From Siniperca chuatsi (Eukaryota; Chordata; Actinopteri; Centrarchiformes; Sinipercidae): a DNA stretch of 64,000 bases. Positions 16,299 to 29,000 of the stretch are shown here, in pieces. The stretch is taken from positions 667,501-731,500 of the forward strand of contig NC_058061.1 of NCBI RefSeq assembly GCF_020085105.1, given 5' to 3'. The translations under genes and the position numbers were made by a program. A model generated the notes under the pieces. The model was not told where the DNA came from, ran no database searches, and saw only the letters and a list, made by a program, of their open reading frames with translations. Each line of letters starts with the position of its first letter. Position 1 is the first letter of the stretch.

Positions 16299-19200
16299 TA
16301 TAATTAAACCTAATTATGTGATAATAATACATATAAATAAGAGACAGTAGTAAGAGTTTTTAATTTTATAATTTTTCGGCTCTTCTTCATTTTTCTGGCA
16401 GGAATGAGCTTCCATACACAAACATGTATGTAAGACTTTCAGTTTTTCACAGTAAAGCGTCCACACAAACTTTTGATTGGCTGATAAGTTGACCAATCAT
16501 CGTGAGCTAACACAGTTATTTATTTTAGTTTTATTCACCCTGTTAAACTGTTTATATTTATCACAGAAATTTGAATTGTAACTTTCTTTAACTGATTGTG
16601 TGATTCTGATATTACTGGAGACATTTGCTATTCAGCTAATGTTAGCCTTTTAATAACGATTACTGTGTTTAACTTATTTTCAACATATGTTTTCTAAACG
16701 TGACATTCAAGTTCCATTTGCTTGTGTTTTATTAAGTTGAAGTGTGTTGAGCTTCCGGGCCACCGTACATTTCAGTTGGTTATAAAAAATGCTAACTTTT
16801 GATTTTTCAAATAAAAATCGTTAACCGTTTTTTTAACTGTGTGTGTGTGTGAGTGTGTGTGTTACCTATAGTGGTTCCCTGTGAGTGTCCGATGTAGTAG
16901 ATCTGTTTCTGACCCGTCACCTTCAGGATGTGGTTTACAACAGCTGGAAGATCCTTCAGAGCCAACTCATCATAACTACAGACAGAAAATATCTCACCTA
17001 ACGAAATTACACCACAACACTTCACTGTCAGACAGCTGATATGATGTCAGACAGGTGTTTGTACCTGAACCTCCAGAAGTCTTCCTGGTCTGGTCGGAGT
17101 CTTAGGTGTTTCCTGGACCAGGTGTTCCCTCGGCTGTTTCCCATCCACACGTCGTACCCGGCGTCGGCCAGCACGTATCCCAGACTGGAGTTCGGCGGGT
17201 TGGTGATCCAGTTGCTGCCGGCAGCCAGGAGGCCATGTTGGAGGAGCACCGCGGGCCTCGGACCTGCAGGACACAAACACATGAAACCAGCTGGGAACTA
17301 CAGGTCTAACATGCTGACCCTCACTTCCTGTCACATGTCCTCCGTCATCTCTCTAATAAAGACAAAATAATAAAATAAAAACACAAATTTAAACCAGCAG
17401 ATTCTCACTGACATCAAACCAGCTTTTAAAGCAATAACGTAATACTTATGTACTTTTGCTTTAAAATTGTATTCAAAGTACAGACGTATTAGCAGCAAAA
17501 TGTACTTAAAATATCAGAAGTAAAAGTACATGCAGTCTTATATTCTTGTATATATTACTACTTTATATACAGTTAGCTAGTTTTAACTGCTTTATATTAG
17601 GAGTGGGCGATATGGCCCTAAAATAATATCACGATATTTCAGGGTATTTCTGCGATAACGATATTCTTGACGATATGACAAAAATGCTGAGAAATATTAA
17701 TATATATGTTTGTCTATTGAAAATATTATATATATAAAAATTGGCCACTTCCACTACTTAAGTTGCTCCCTCAGAGGGAAATATTGTACTTTTTACTTCA
17801 CTACATTTATCTGATAACTTTAATTACTTTTTTTGATACATTTTAATTACTTTAATAAAATAAACAAATAAATGATGATGTATTATTATAGTTTAAGATA
17901 AAACTTTATTGATCTCCGGGGGAGAAATTCACAAGCTGCCCAGCAGAATATAAAGTCATTACAATGAACACATTAATGCATCAATAATTATAACCCAGTA
18001 ATATATATTATTCTGCATAATGAGCACTTTTACTTTTGGTACCTTAAGTTTATTTTGATGCTGATACTTTTGTACTTTTACTCAAGTAAAAGATCTTGTG
18101 TCTGATGATGTGTGTGTGGATGTGTGTGTGTTACACTCTGGGTCTAAAGCTCTAACTGGTCCTCACAAAGATAGAAGTCCCCACACAGTCTGACCTGGAG
18201 TGTGTTTGAGTCCCTGTGGGATCCTGTTGACAGACAGGATGTATCCGTCCTCCGTCACCACCTCATGTTCCTCCGCAGGGTACCCCCACCGCCTGATGAT
18301 CTCCGTCTGAACACACACACAGATATTACTACGCTTATGAGAACCTTCTGTAACCGTATTCAATCCCTAACAGGGTCCAGAGTGATGCCTCACTCCTTTC
18401 ATTCATCTAAACGCTTTTTTTATTTTAGTGTTACGACTTCAGCCCACGTGGGTGCAGCGACAGTGCCACCTGGAGAGGGTAATCGGAAGGAACGGCCCCT
18501 GATCTGAACCCAAGTGGTGTTCAGTTGTTGGACTTCTGTGCTAGTTGCAGTTTGTCCTGCAACTAACACCATGTTCAAGCACAAGGGTGTCCATCAGTGC
18601 GTGGCACCAGGACACCTAGGCGGAGGTCGATGATCGACTTTGTTGTCGTATCATCTGACCTCCCGGCCGCGTGTCTTGGACACTCGGGTGAAGAGAGGGG
18701 CGGAGCTGTCAACCGATCACCACCTGGTGGTGAGTTGGATCCGCTGGCAGGGGAGGAAGCCGGACAGACTTGGCAGGCCCAAGCGTATCGTGAGGGTCTG
18801 CTGGGAAGCGTCTGGCGGAGCCCGCTGTCAGCAGGGTCTACAACTCACACCTCCGGGAGAGCTTCTCCCAGATCCCGGGAGGCTGGGGACATTGAGTCCG
18901 AGTGGACCATGTTTTCCACCTCCATTGTCGATCACGGCGGCTCGTAGCTGTGGTCGCAAGGTTTCTGGTGCCTGTCGCGCGGCAATCCCGAACCCGGTGG
19001 TGGGCGCGGAAGTAAGGGGATGCCGTCAGGCTGAAGAAGAGAGTCCTATCGGGCCTTGTTGGCTCGTGGGACTCCCGAGGCAGCTGACAGGTACCGGCAG
19101 GCTAAGCGTGCTGCAGCCCGTGCGGTCACAGAGGCAAAAACTCAGGATTGGGAGAGGTTCGGAGAGGCCATGGAGGAGGACTATCGGTCGGCCTCAAAGA

Positions 19201-21502
19201 AATTCTGGCAAACCGTCCGGACGGCTCAGGAGGGGGAAGCAGTGCTTCACCAACACCGTGTACGGTGCGGGTGGAAGCTGTTGACCTCGACTGGGGATGT
19301 TGTCGGACGGTGGAAGGAATACTTTGAGGATCTCCTCAATCCCGCTGTCACGTCTTCCGAAGTGGAAGCGGAGGCTGGGCACCCGGAGGCGGACTCTTCC
19401 AGCACCCTGGCCGAAGTCACTGAGGTACTAGGCAAGCTCGTTGGAGGAAAGGCTTCAGGGGTGGATGAGATCCGTCCTGAGTATCTTAAGTCTCTGGATG
19501 TTGTGGGACTGTCTTGGCTGACACGTCTCTGCAACATCGCGTGCGATCTGGGACAGTGCCTCTGGACTGGCAGACCGGGGTGGTGGTCCCTCTGTATAAG
19601 AAGGGGACCGGAGGGTGTGTTCCAATCACAGAGGATCACACTTCTCAGCCTCCCGGTAAGGTCTACTCCAGGGTACTGGAGAGGAGAATTCGGTCCGATA
19701 GTCGAACCTCGGTCGTGGAACACTGGACCAGCTCTATACTCTCCATCGGGTGCTCGAGGGTTCATGGGAGTTTGCCCAACCAGTCCACATGTGCTTTGTG
19801 GATCTGGAGAAGGCATTCGACCGTGTGCCCCGGGCGCTTTGTGGGGAGTGCTCTGGGAGTATGGGGTCCGGGGCCCTTTGCTAAGGGCTGTCCGGTCCCT
19901 GTATAACCGAGCAGGAGCTGTGTTGCATTGCCGGCAGTAAGTCAGACCTGTTCCGGTGCATGTTGGACTCCGCCAGGGCTGCCCTTTGTCACCGGTTCTG
20001 TTCATAATTTATATGGACAGAATTTCTAGCGCAGTCAGGGGCCGGAGGGTGTCGGTTTGGGAACCACAGGATCTCATCTCTGCTGTTTGCAGATGATGTC
20101 GTTCTGATGGCTTCTTCAAACCAGGACCTGCAGCATGCACTGGGACAGTTTGCAGCCGAGTGTGAAGCAGCTGGGATGAGAATCAGCTCTTCCAAATCTG
20201 AGGCCATGGTTCTTGACCGGAAAAAGGTGGTTTGCTCTCTTCGGGTAGGTGGGGAGTCCTTGCCTCCAAGTGGAGGAGTTCAAGTATCTCGGGGTCTTGT
20301 TCACGAGTGAGGGACGGATGGGCGTGAGATTGACAGGCGGATCGGTACAGCGTCTGCAGTGATGCGGGCGCTGTATCGGACCGTTGTGGTGAAGAAGGAG
20401 CTGAGTCGAAGACAAAGCTCTCGATTTACCGGTCAATCACGCTCCTGCCCCTCACCTATGGTCATGAGCTCTGGGTAGTGACCGAAAGGACAAGATCGCG
20501 GATACAAGCGGCCGAAATGGGCTTCCTCCGCCCGAGTGGCTGGGCGCTCCCTTAGAGATGGGGTGAGGAGCTCAGTCACACGGGGAGCTCGAGTAGAGCC
20601 GCTGCTCCTCCACGTCCGAGGAGCCAGCTGAGGTGGCTAGGGCATCTGATCCGGATGCCTCCTGGACGCCTCCCTCGGGAGGTGTTCTGGGCATGTCCCA
20701 CCGGGAGGCGGCCCCGGGGAAGACCCAGGACACGCTGGAGGGACTATGTCTCTCGGCTGGCCTGGGAACGCCTCGGGATCCCCCCGGAGGAGCTGGAGGA
20801 AGTGTCTGGAGCGAAGGAAGTCTGGGAGTCCCTGCTTAGACTGCTGCCCCCGCGACCCGGCCCCGGATAAGCGGAAGAAAATGGATGGATGGATGGATGG
20901 ATGTGTTATATGTGCATCACACATTCAGGTTCAAGTGTTTTTGTCTTTCCAGATATAGAAAAGAGATAATTTCTTCAGTTTATAAAAACATGAAACATTT
21001 AAAGTGTCCAGATAAAAGATCGAAACTTGTTCAAAGGACACATTTCAGGTGGCTGCTGTCGAAACTCAGTCAGTCAGCAGCACTACTGAATCAACCTTAT
21101 GAGAACTGGATTTACATGGACACGGGGTGTACTGTGACTGTGTGTACTGTGACTGTGTGTACTGTGTGTACTGTGACGGTGTGTACTGTGTGTACTGTGA
21201 TGGTGTGTACTGTGTGTACTGTGACTGTGTGTACTGTGTGTACTGTGACTGTGTGTACTGTGTGTACTGTGACGGTGTGTACTGTGTGTACTGTGACTGT
21301 GTGTACTGTGTGTACTGTGACTGTGTGTACTGTGTGTACTGTGATGGTGTGTACTGCGTGTACTCACGATGTTCATGTTCACTTCAGGGTCCAGCTTCTT
21401 CAGCTGTTTATTGGAGCATCGCAGAACAGACGACCTGCTGTCAGTCGGTCCGGTGTGGACGAGACCAGAGAGCATCAGCACACACACCACGACACACAAC
21501 AT
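12515..21502 (-). CDS. lipf: Acid lipase (LIPA/LIPF family), complete, 10 coding exons
   Basis: Minus-strand exons in order are 21502-21368, 18306-18195, 17263-17065, 16975-16866, 15950-15814, 14687-14541, 14033-13962, 13472-13404, 13202-13092 and 12637-12515. All junctions are GT-AG and the frame closes at 404 aa (human LIPA is 399). A signal peptide ([15 protein letters not shown]) precedes the AB-hydrolase-associated lipase region ([41 protein letters not shown]). The catalytic triad is visible: Ser180 in GHSQG, Asp350 in SGGRDTLAD and His379 in WEHLDF. The family hydrolyses cholesteryl esters and triglycerides at acid pH, in lysosomes (LIPA) or the stomach (LIPF). The sequence cannot say which role applies, so the symbol is provisional. 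A CACGTG box near a candidate untranslated exon at about 32.9 kb would suit lysosomal control. Introns 1, 4 and 5 are loaded with repeats and transposon fragments. Confidence 0.92.
14938..15803. repeat. 33-bp minisatellite, about 26 copies, in lipase intron 5
   Basis: Copies of a 33-bp unit starting TGATCATGTGATAATAGC and continuing with a GTTAGCGGGTAAC-type segment. Because 33 is a multiple of three, the minus strand stays open for 321 codons as an 11-residue repeat, but this frame is intronic and runs into lipase exon 5, so it is not a gene. The array ends about 11 bases from the exon 5 splice donor. Confidence 0.96.
16262..16298. repeat. (AAT)n microsatellite in lipase intron 4
   Basis: Twelve or so uninterrupted AAT units. 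Confidence 0.9.
17420..18080. repeat. Composite of interspersed-repeat fragments in lipase intron 2
   Basis: Several fish-type fragments are nested here: TACTTTTACT/AAGTAAAAGT strings at both ends (17440-17530, 18030-18090), of the kind found in non-autonomous DNA transposons; a GGGCGATATGGCC segment at 17605-17700; and a minus-oriented LINE tail at about 17895-17935 (reads CGGAGATCAATAAAG on the minus strand). Class assignments rest on remembered fish repeats and are tentative. Confidence 0.45.
18425..20905 (+). mobile_element. RTE-type (Rex3-like) LINE, 5'-truncated and frameshifted, in lipase intron 1
   Basis: Plus-strand translation, antisense to the lipase, reads through the end of an APE-type endonuclease ([14 protein letters not shown] at about 18620, [13 protein letters not shown] at about 18710). 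A linker follows ([20 protein letters not shown]), then reverse transcriptase with [19 protein letters not shown] (about 19445-19500) and [13 protein letters not shown] (about 20080-20115). The C-terminus carries [15 protein letters not shown] and [16 protein letters not shown]. The frame shifts several times and contains stops, so this is a dead copy. It ends in AAAATGGATGGATGGATGG, a GATG-type tail typical of Rex3/RTE elements. The 5' end is lost within the endonuclease domain. Confidence 0.85.
21125..21360. repeat. GTGTACTGT short-period array at the lipase exon 1 donor
   Basis: Alternating GTGTACTGTGACT and GTGTACTGT units. On the lipase strand it begins directly after the exon 1 splice donor (GTGAGTA, 21367-21361). 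Long open frames on both strands come from the periodic composition and are not genes. Confidence 0.93.
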
Positions 21503-21838
21503 CGTCTGTCTGAGACACACACACACACACACACTGCAGTCAGAATCATGTATTCATGCTTCATTACAAAATGTCGCTGTGTTGTGAGTCTGTTGTTATA
21601 ATGATGGAAACAAACATTTGACTGAATTAACCAGGTGATCACACCTGCATCAGCTGCTCAGCAGCAGTGACAGTTTACAGAGTTTATGTTACTAGAATTT
21701 AGGACTTCAGTCACGTGACTGTTTGATTTAAAAGGGAAGTGACATCATCAGTGTTACACAACCACATGACATTTAACTCTTGAGGTCAGAAGCAAAAGGG
21801 AAGAAGAAGTAAGTCTCTGTCTCACTTCCTGAAACGTG

Positions 21839-23307
21839 ATGAGCGGAGATGTAAAAAGTTCAGCCTGTTTTAAGCCTGATGTTTGGCCTGTTTTAAACCT
21901 GATGTTCGGCCTGTTTTAAGCCTGATGTTCGGCCTGTTTGCAGCCTGTTTTAAGCCTGATGTTCGGCCTGTTTTAAACCTGATGTTCGGCCTGTTTGCAG
22001 CCTGTTTTAAGCCTGATGTTTGGCCTGTTTTAAACCTGATGTTCGGCCTGTTTTAAACCTGATGTTCGGCCTGTTTTAAATCTGATGTTCGGCCTGTTTG
22101 CAATCTGTTATAAGCCTGATGTTCGGCCTGTTTGCAGCCTGTTTTAAGCCTGATGTTTGGCCTGTTTTAAGCCTGATATTCAGCCTGTTTCTGTTTTAAG
22201 CCTGATGTTCGGCCTGTTATAAGCCTGATGTTCGGCCTGTTTTAAGCCTGATGTTCGGCCTGTTTGCAGCCTGTTTTAAGCCTGAGCGGAGCTGTAAGAA
22301 GTTCAGCCTCAGAAAGTTTCTTGTGTTTGTGAGTCTGATGGACTTTGATGTTCAGCCTGTTTTAAACCTGCTGTTCAGCCTGTTTTAAGCCTGATGTTCG
22401 GCCTGTTTTAAACCTGATATTCAGCCTGTTTTAAACCTGATGTTCGGCCTGTTTTAAGGCTGATGTTCGGCCTGTTTTAAACCTGATGTTCGGCCTGTTT
22501 TAAGCCTGATGTTCGGCCTCTTTTAAATCTGATGTTCGGCCTGTTTTAAACCTGATGTTCGGCCTGTTTGCAGCCTGTTTTAAGCCTGATGTTCAGCTTG
22601 TTTTAAGCCTGATGTTTGGCCTGTTTTAAGCCTGATGTTCGGCCTGTTTTAAACCTGCTGTTCAGCCTGTTTTAAGCCTGATGTTCGGCCTGTTTTAAGC
22701 CTGATATTCAGCCTGTTTTAAACCTGATGTTCGGCCTGTTTTAAGGCTGATGTTCGGCCTGTTTTAAACCCGATGTTCGGCCTGTTTTAAACCTGATGTT
22801 CGGCCTGTTTTAAGCCTGATGTTCGGCCTCTTTTAAATCTGATGTTCGGCCTGTTTTAAACCAGATGTTCGGCCTGTTTGCAGCCTGTTTTAAGCCTGAT
22901 GTTCGGCTTGTTTTAAGCCTGATGTTTGGCCTGTTTTAAGCCTGATGTTCAGCCTGTTTTAAGCCTGATGTTCGGCCTGTTTGCAGCGTGTTTTAAACCT
23001 GATGTTCGGCCTGTTTTAAGCCTGATGTACGGCTTGTTTTAAGCCTGATGTTCGGCCTGTTTTAAGCCTGATGTTCAGCCTGTTTTAAACCTGATGTTCA
23101 GCCTGTTTGCAGCCTGATGTTCAGCCTGTTTTAGACCTGATATTCAGCCTGTTTGCAGCCTGTTTTAAGCCTGATGTTCAGCCTGTTTTAAACCTGATGT
23201 TCAGCCTGTTTTAAGCCTGATGTTCAGCCTGTTTTAAGCCTGAGCGGAGCTGTAAGAAGTTCAGCCTCAGAAAGTTTCTTGTGTTTGTGAGTCTGATGGA
23301 CTTTGAT
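21839..23307. repeat. Satellite block 1, about 23-bp unit (GATGTTCGGCC type)
   Basis: Tandem copies of CCTGATGTTCGGCCTGTTTTAAG with TTTGCAGCC interludes. A 66-bp non-unit segment starting GAGCGGAGCTGTAAG occurs identically at 22284-22349 and 23242-23307 (offset 958), and a diverged form occurs at 21841. The flank of the array has therefore been copied with it. Confidence 0.95.
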
Positions 23308-23789
23308 CAGCTGATATCATCCGGCTGTAGAACTCCAAACATTCAGACTGTTTGTTCAGTGAAGAGTCGGCACGACAACCAGAAGACACCAGGGAGCGAC
23401 AGGTCAGAGGTCAGCCACGATTCACTACGTTTCCTTTCAGTTGAACTGAGGAGGAACTCTTCTGTTGAAGTTCAAGATGAAGTCAGATCCAGAATATTTC
23501 AACATGTCACTGTGTTGTTGCAGCAGTAACACAGTTGTGACAGATGTTGACAGACCTCAGAGCCAGTTGATGGCCTCTGGCCTCTATGTGGCTGCCAGAT
23601 TAGTTTGTTAAAAACCTGGACTCAGACCGGAGACCAGGGCTGAGACGTTTTACCTGCCCGTGTGGAGACTCTGAGCTGGCAATACATTCAATTAACCTGA
23701 TTAATTTAAATGTTTGCTTTTGTAAAATGTTGAGTTATTTTCAGTTTAAAGTAACGTAGATGACAGCAGCCGTAAACTGTGACGTGATT
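23308..23789. other. Non-repetitive spacer
   Basis: Between satellite block 1 and the LINE. No gene or recognised repeat is seen. Confidence 0.5.
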
Positions 23790-25672
23790 GGTTACAGTCC
23801 AAACACCTGAGAGAGGTCTGGAGCGGCATGAAGACCATCACTGGCTTCAGACCAACTGGCAGCAGAGGAGTTGAAGGCAGCTTGGACAGGGCCAAGGAAC
23901 TTAATCTGTTCTTTAACAGATTCGACACACCGCGGCTGCTCATCCCCCTAACTCAGCTGCTGTCGCCCTCAAGCTCCTCCCCACCTGGCTCTCAGTCTTC
24001 TGCTGTGTGCCCTGACTGCTGACTGCTGACCAGGTGAGAGGACAGCTGATGAAACTCCACTCAAACAAGGCTGCAGGCCCCGATGGCGTTAGCCCCGGGG
24101 AGCTAAAAGCCTGTGCCCCCCAGCTATGTGGAGTCCATGTCTTCAACCTGAGCGTGAGTCTGAGTTGAGGACGCCATCATCTTCCTGCTGAACCGCATCT
24201 ACACCCACCTGGACAAGCCGGCAAGCACGGTGAGGATCATGTTTTTTGACTTCTCCAGTGCTTTCAACACCATCCGGCCTGCCCTGCTGGGGGAGAAGCT
24301 GGCAGCGATGCAGGTGGAGGCCCCCCTCATGTCCTGGATTGTGGACTACCTGACTGGCAGACCACAGCACGTGTGCCTGCAGCACTGTGTGTCGGACAGC
24401 GTGGTCAGCAACACTGGGGCCCCTCAGGACTGTGTCCTCTCTCCCTTCCTCTTCACCATCTACACCACGGACTTCAGCTACCACACAGAGTCCTGCCACC
24501 TTCAGAAGTTTTCTGATGACTCTGCTGTGGTGGGATGTATCAGCGGTGGTGTTGAGACGGAGTTCAGGGCTGTGGTGGGGAACTTTGTCTCATGGTGCGA
24601 GCAGAACCTTCTGCAGCTCAATGCGACAAAGTCTAAGGAGCTGGTTGTAGATCTACGGAGGGCCAAGACACCTGTGACCCCGGTTTCCATCCAGGGTGTC
24701 AGTGTGGACATTGTGGAGGACTACAAGTACCTGGGAGTACACATGGACAATAAACTGGACTGGACCAAGAACACTCAGGCTGTTTACAGGAAGGGCCAGA
24801 GCCGCCTCTGTTTCCTGAGGAGGCTGAGGTCCTTCAACATCTGCCGGACGATGCTGAGGATGTTTTATGAGTCTGTGGTGGCCAGTGCTGTCCTGTATGC
24901 TGTTGCATGCTGGGGCAGCAGGCTGAGGGCAGCAGGCTGAGGGTAGAGGACGCCAACAGACTCAACAAACTGATCTGTAAGGCCGGTGACATTGTGGGGG
25001 TGGAGCTGGACTCTCTGGCGGTGGTGTCAGAGAGGAGGATGCTGGGTAAACTACACGCCATCTTGGACAGCGTCTCCTACCCGCTCCATGACGTGCTGGT
25101 CAAACAAAGGAGTACCTTCAGCGGAAGACTCATCCCCCCACAATGCACCACAGAGCGCCACAGGAAGTCATTCCTGCCTGTGGCCATCAGACTCTTTAAC
25201 TCCTCCCTCTAAGTGTCAGTCTGTATGACCCGAAGTCACTAAACTGGACATTGATCATTATCATCTCTGCAATACTTGAATAATTGTGCAATATCCTGTG
25301 TTAATACTCCTGTGCAATATCCTCTTTTCAGTTTAAAATTCCCTATTTATTGATATTTATTCATACCTTTATTACTGCTGTGCAATATCCTCCGTCTCAT
25401 TATAAATAAGCTACACTTAACTTGACAGTTCATGCAGTATTACCTTATACTGTATTATTATCATCAACCGGTAAACCCACTTTGTACTTCACACTTATTT
25501 TATATTATATTTATACCCACCTGGTATTTAATTTATTTTCTGACCTGTTTTATAGTGTATTATATATTTTTTGCTAGTACTTCTATTCCTGTGTGCACTG
25601 ACGTGACAGTGAGCTGCTGTAGCAAAAGAGTTTCCCCTCGGGGATCAATAAAGGATTTCTGATTCTGATTTA
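23790..25672 (+). mobile_element. CR1-clade (Rex1-like) LINE, 5'-truncated, between the satellite blocks
   Basis: The plus strand encodes reverse transcriptase pieces: SNKAAGPDGVSPGELKACAP (about 24062-24121), FFDFSSAFNTIRPALL (motif A, about 24243), GAPQDCVLSPFLF (about 24417) and KFSDDSAVVG (motif C, about 24506). The conserved end CTTERHRKSFLPVAIRLFNS lies just before 25200. A 711-base frame (24230-24940) is open, but a 14-bp tandem duplication at about 24913-24940 shifts the frame. Upstream the frame is also broken near 24150. The 3' end carries GGGGATCAATAAAGG and ATTCTGATT, a CR1-like tail. Inactive copy. Confidence 0.88.
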
Positions 25673-26026
25673 CAGGTCAGCTGCTCTGACTGTCTTTAAT
25701 TCAGAACTACGAGAGTCCAACACCAAAAGACTGCAGAGCTTTCTGGTCAGATGTGAAATCATTCTGTATCTAATGTTTGAATGAAGTTCTTTGAAGCTGT
25801 GATGAAGTGATGCAGATCATGTGAGACAGTTTGACTGATGAATCACAGGATTCATTTTGTTCGATAAAGCTGCTTCTCTGTTTCTGCACAGCATCAGGAG
25901 GACGCTGTGTCCTCTGAGGACGCTGACGTCCGAGGTTCTGCTGATGCGGAGGCTGTGATGAAGCATTTACTGTTCGCCGATGAAATCAGCATGGATGAAA
26001 AAGTTGATGTTACAACCTGTTTACAG

Positions 26027-29000
26027 CCTGGTTTCTGTCTTGTTTGCAGGCTGTTTTAAACCAGCTGTTCAGCCTGTTTGCAGCCTGTTTTAAACCTGCT
26101 GTTCAGCCTGTTTTAAACCAGCTGTTCAGCCTGTTTTCAGCCTGTTTTAAACCAGCTGTTCAGCCTGTTTGCAGCCTGTTTTAAACCTGCTGTTCAGCCT
26201 GTTTGCAGCCTGTTTTAAACCTGCTGTTCAGCCTGGTTTGAACCTGCTGTTCAGCCTATTTTAAACCCTCTGTTCAGCCTGTTTGCAGCCTGTTTTAAAC
26301 CTGCTGTTCAGCCTGTTTGCAGCCTGGTTTGAACCTGCTGTTCAGCCTGGTTTAAACCAGCTGTTCAGCCAGTTTTAAACCTGCTTTTCAGCCTGGTTTA
26401 AACCCTCTGTTCAGACTGTTTGCAGCCTGGTTTAAACCTGCTGTTCAGCCTGTTTTAAACCCTCTGTTCAGCCTGGTTTAAACCCTCTGTTCAGCCTGTT
26501 TGCAGCCTGGTTTGAACCTGCTGTTCAGCCTGGTTTAAACCCTCTGTTCAGCCTGTTTGCAGCCTGTTTTAAACCCTCTGTTCAGCCTGGTTAAAACCCT
26601 CTGTTCAGCCTGTTTGCAGCCTGGATTGAACCTGCAGTTCAGCCTGGTTTAAACCCTCTGTTCAGACTGTTTGCAGCCTGGTTTAAACCTGCTGTTCAGC
26701 CTGGTTTAAACCCTCTGTTCAGCCTGTTTGCAGCCTGGTTTAAACCCTCTGTTCAGCCTGTTTTAAACCTGCTGTACAGCCTGGTTTAAACCCTCTGTTC
26801 AGCCTGTTTGCAGCCTGGTTTAAACCTGCTGTTCAGCCTGTTTTAAACCCTCTGTTCAGCCTGTTTGCAGCCTGGTTTGAACCTGCTGTTCAGCCTGGTT
26901 TAAACCCTCTGTTCAGACTGTTTGCAGCCTGGTTTAAACCTGCTGTTCAGCCTGGTTTAAACCCTCTGTTCAGCCTGTTTGCAGCCTATTTTAAACCCTC
27001 TGTTCAGCCTGGTTTAAACCCTCTGTTCAGCCTGTTTGCAGCCTGGTTTGAACCTGCTGTTCAGCCTGTTTTAAACCAGCTGTTCAGCCTGTTTGCAGCC
27101 TGTTTTAAACCTGCTGTTCAGCCTGTTTTAAACCTGCTGTTCAGCCTGTTTTAAACCCTCTGTTCAGCCTGTTTGCAGCCTGGTTTGAACCTGCTGTTCA
27201 GCCTGTTTTAAACCTGCTTTTCAGCCTGGTTTAAACCCTCTGTTCAGCCTGTTTGCAGCCTGGTTTGAACCTGCTGTTCAGCCTGGTTTAAACCCTCTGT
27301 TCAGCCTGTTTGCAGCCTGTTTTAAACCCTCTGTTCAGCCTGTTTGCAGCCTGGTTTAAACCCTCTGTTCAGCCTGTTTTAAACCTGCTGTACAGCCTGG
27401 TTTAAACCCTCTGTTCAGCCTGTTTGCAGCCTGGTTTAAACCTGCTGTTCAGCCTGTTTTAAACCCTCTGTTCAGCCTGTTTGCAGCCTGGTTTGAACCT
27501 GCTGTTCAGCCTGGTTTAAACCCTCTGTTCAGACTGTTTGCAGCCTGGTTTAAACCTGCTGTTCAGCCTGGTTTAAACCCTCTGTTCAGCCTGTTTGCAG
27601 CCTATTTTTAAACCCTCTGTTCAGCCTGGTTTAAACCCTCTGTTCAGCCTGTTTGCAGCCTGGTTTGAACCTGCTGTTCAGCCTGTTTTAAACCAGCTGT
27701 TCAGCCTGTTTGCAGCCTGTTTTAAACCTGCTGTTCAGCCTGTTTTAAACCCTCTGTTCAGCCTGTTTGCAGCCTGGTTTGAACGTGCTGTTCAGCCTGT
27801 TTTAAACCTGCTTTTCAGCCTGGTTTAAACCCTCTGTTCAGCCTGTTTACAGCCTGGCTTGAACCTGCTGTTCAGCCTGGTTTAAACCCTCTGTTCAGCC
27901 TGTTTGCAGCCTGTTTTAAACCCTCTGTTCAGCCTGTTTGCAGCCTGGTTTAAACCCTCTGTTAAGCCTGTTTTAAACCAGCTGTTCAGCCTGGTTTGAA
28001 CCTGCTGTTCAGCCTATTTTAAACCCTCTGTTCAGCCTGTTTGCAGCCTGTTTTAAACCTGCTGTTCAGCCTGGTTTAAACCCTCTGTTCAGACTGTTTG
28101 CAGCCTGGTTTGAACCTGCTGTTCAGCCTGGTTTAAACCCTCTGTTCAGCCTGTTTGCAGCCTGTTTTAAACCCTCTGTTCAGCCTGGTTAAAACCCTCT
28201 GTTCAGCCTGTTTGCAGCCTGGATTGAACCTGCTGTTCAGCCTGGTTTAAACCCTCTGTTCAGACTGTTTGCAGCCTGGTTTAAACCTGCTGTTCAGCCT
28301 GGTTTAAACCCTCTGTTCAGCCTGTTTGCAGCCTATTTTAAACCCTCTGTTCAGCCTGTTTTAAACCTGCTGTACAGCCTGGTTTAAACCCTCTGTTCAG
28401 CCTGTTTGCAGCCTGTTTTAAACCTGCTGTTCAGCCTGTTTTAAACCAGCTGTTCAGCCTGTTTTCAGCCTGTTTTAAACCTGCTGTTCAGCCTGTTTGC
28501 AGCCTGTTTTAAACCAGCTGTTCAGCCTGTTTTAAACCAGCTGTTCAGCCTGTTTTAAACCTGCTGTTCAGCCTTTTTGCAGCCTGTTTTAAACCCTCTG
28601 TTCAGCCTGTTTTAAACCAGCTGTTCGGCCTGTTTTCAGCCTGTTTTAAACCAGCTGTTCAGCCTGTTTTCAGCCTGTTTTAAACCTGCTGTTCAGCCTG
28701 TTTTAAACCTGCTGTTCAGCCTGTTTGCAGCCTGTTTTAAACCCTCTGTTCAGCCTGTTTTAAACCAGCTGTTCAGCCTGTTTTCAGCCTGTTTTAAACC
28801 AGCTGTTCAGCCTGTTTGCAGCCTGTTTTAAACCTGCTGTTCAGCCTGTTTTAAACCAGCTGTTCAGCCTGTTTTCAGCCTGTTTTAAACCTGCTGTTCA
28901 GCCTGTTTGCAGCCTGGTTTGAACCTGCTGTTCAGCCTGGTTTAAACCCTCTGTTCAGCCTGTTTGCAGCCTGTTTTAAACCCTCTGTTCAGCCTGTTTT

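Noticed and set aside
21503-21532. Extended lipase N-terminus (MCVCVC...)
   Set aside because: It reads through a CA microsatellite and an acceptor-like site; the ATG at 21502 starts a proper signal peptide.
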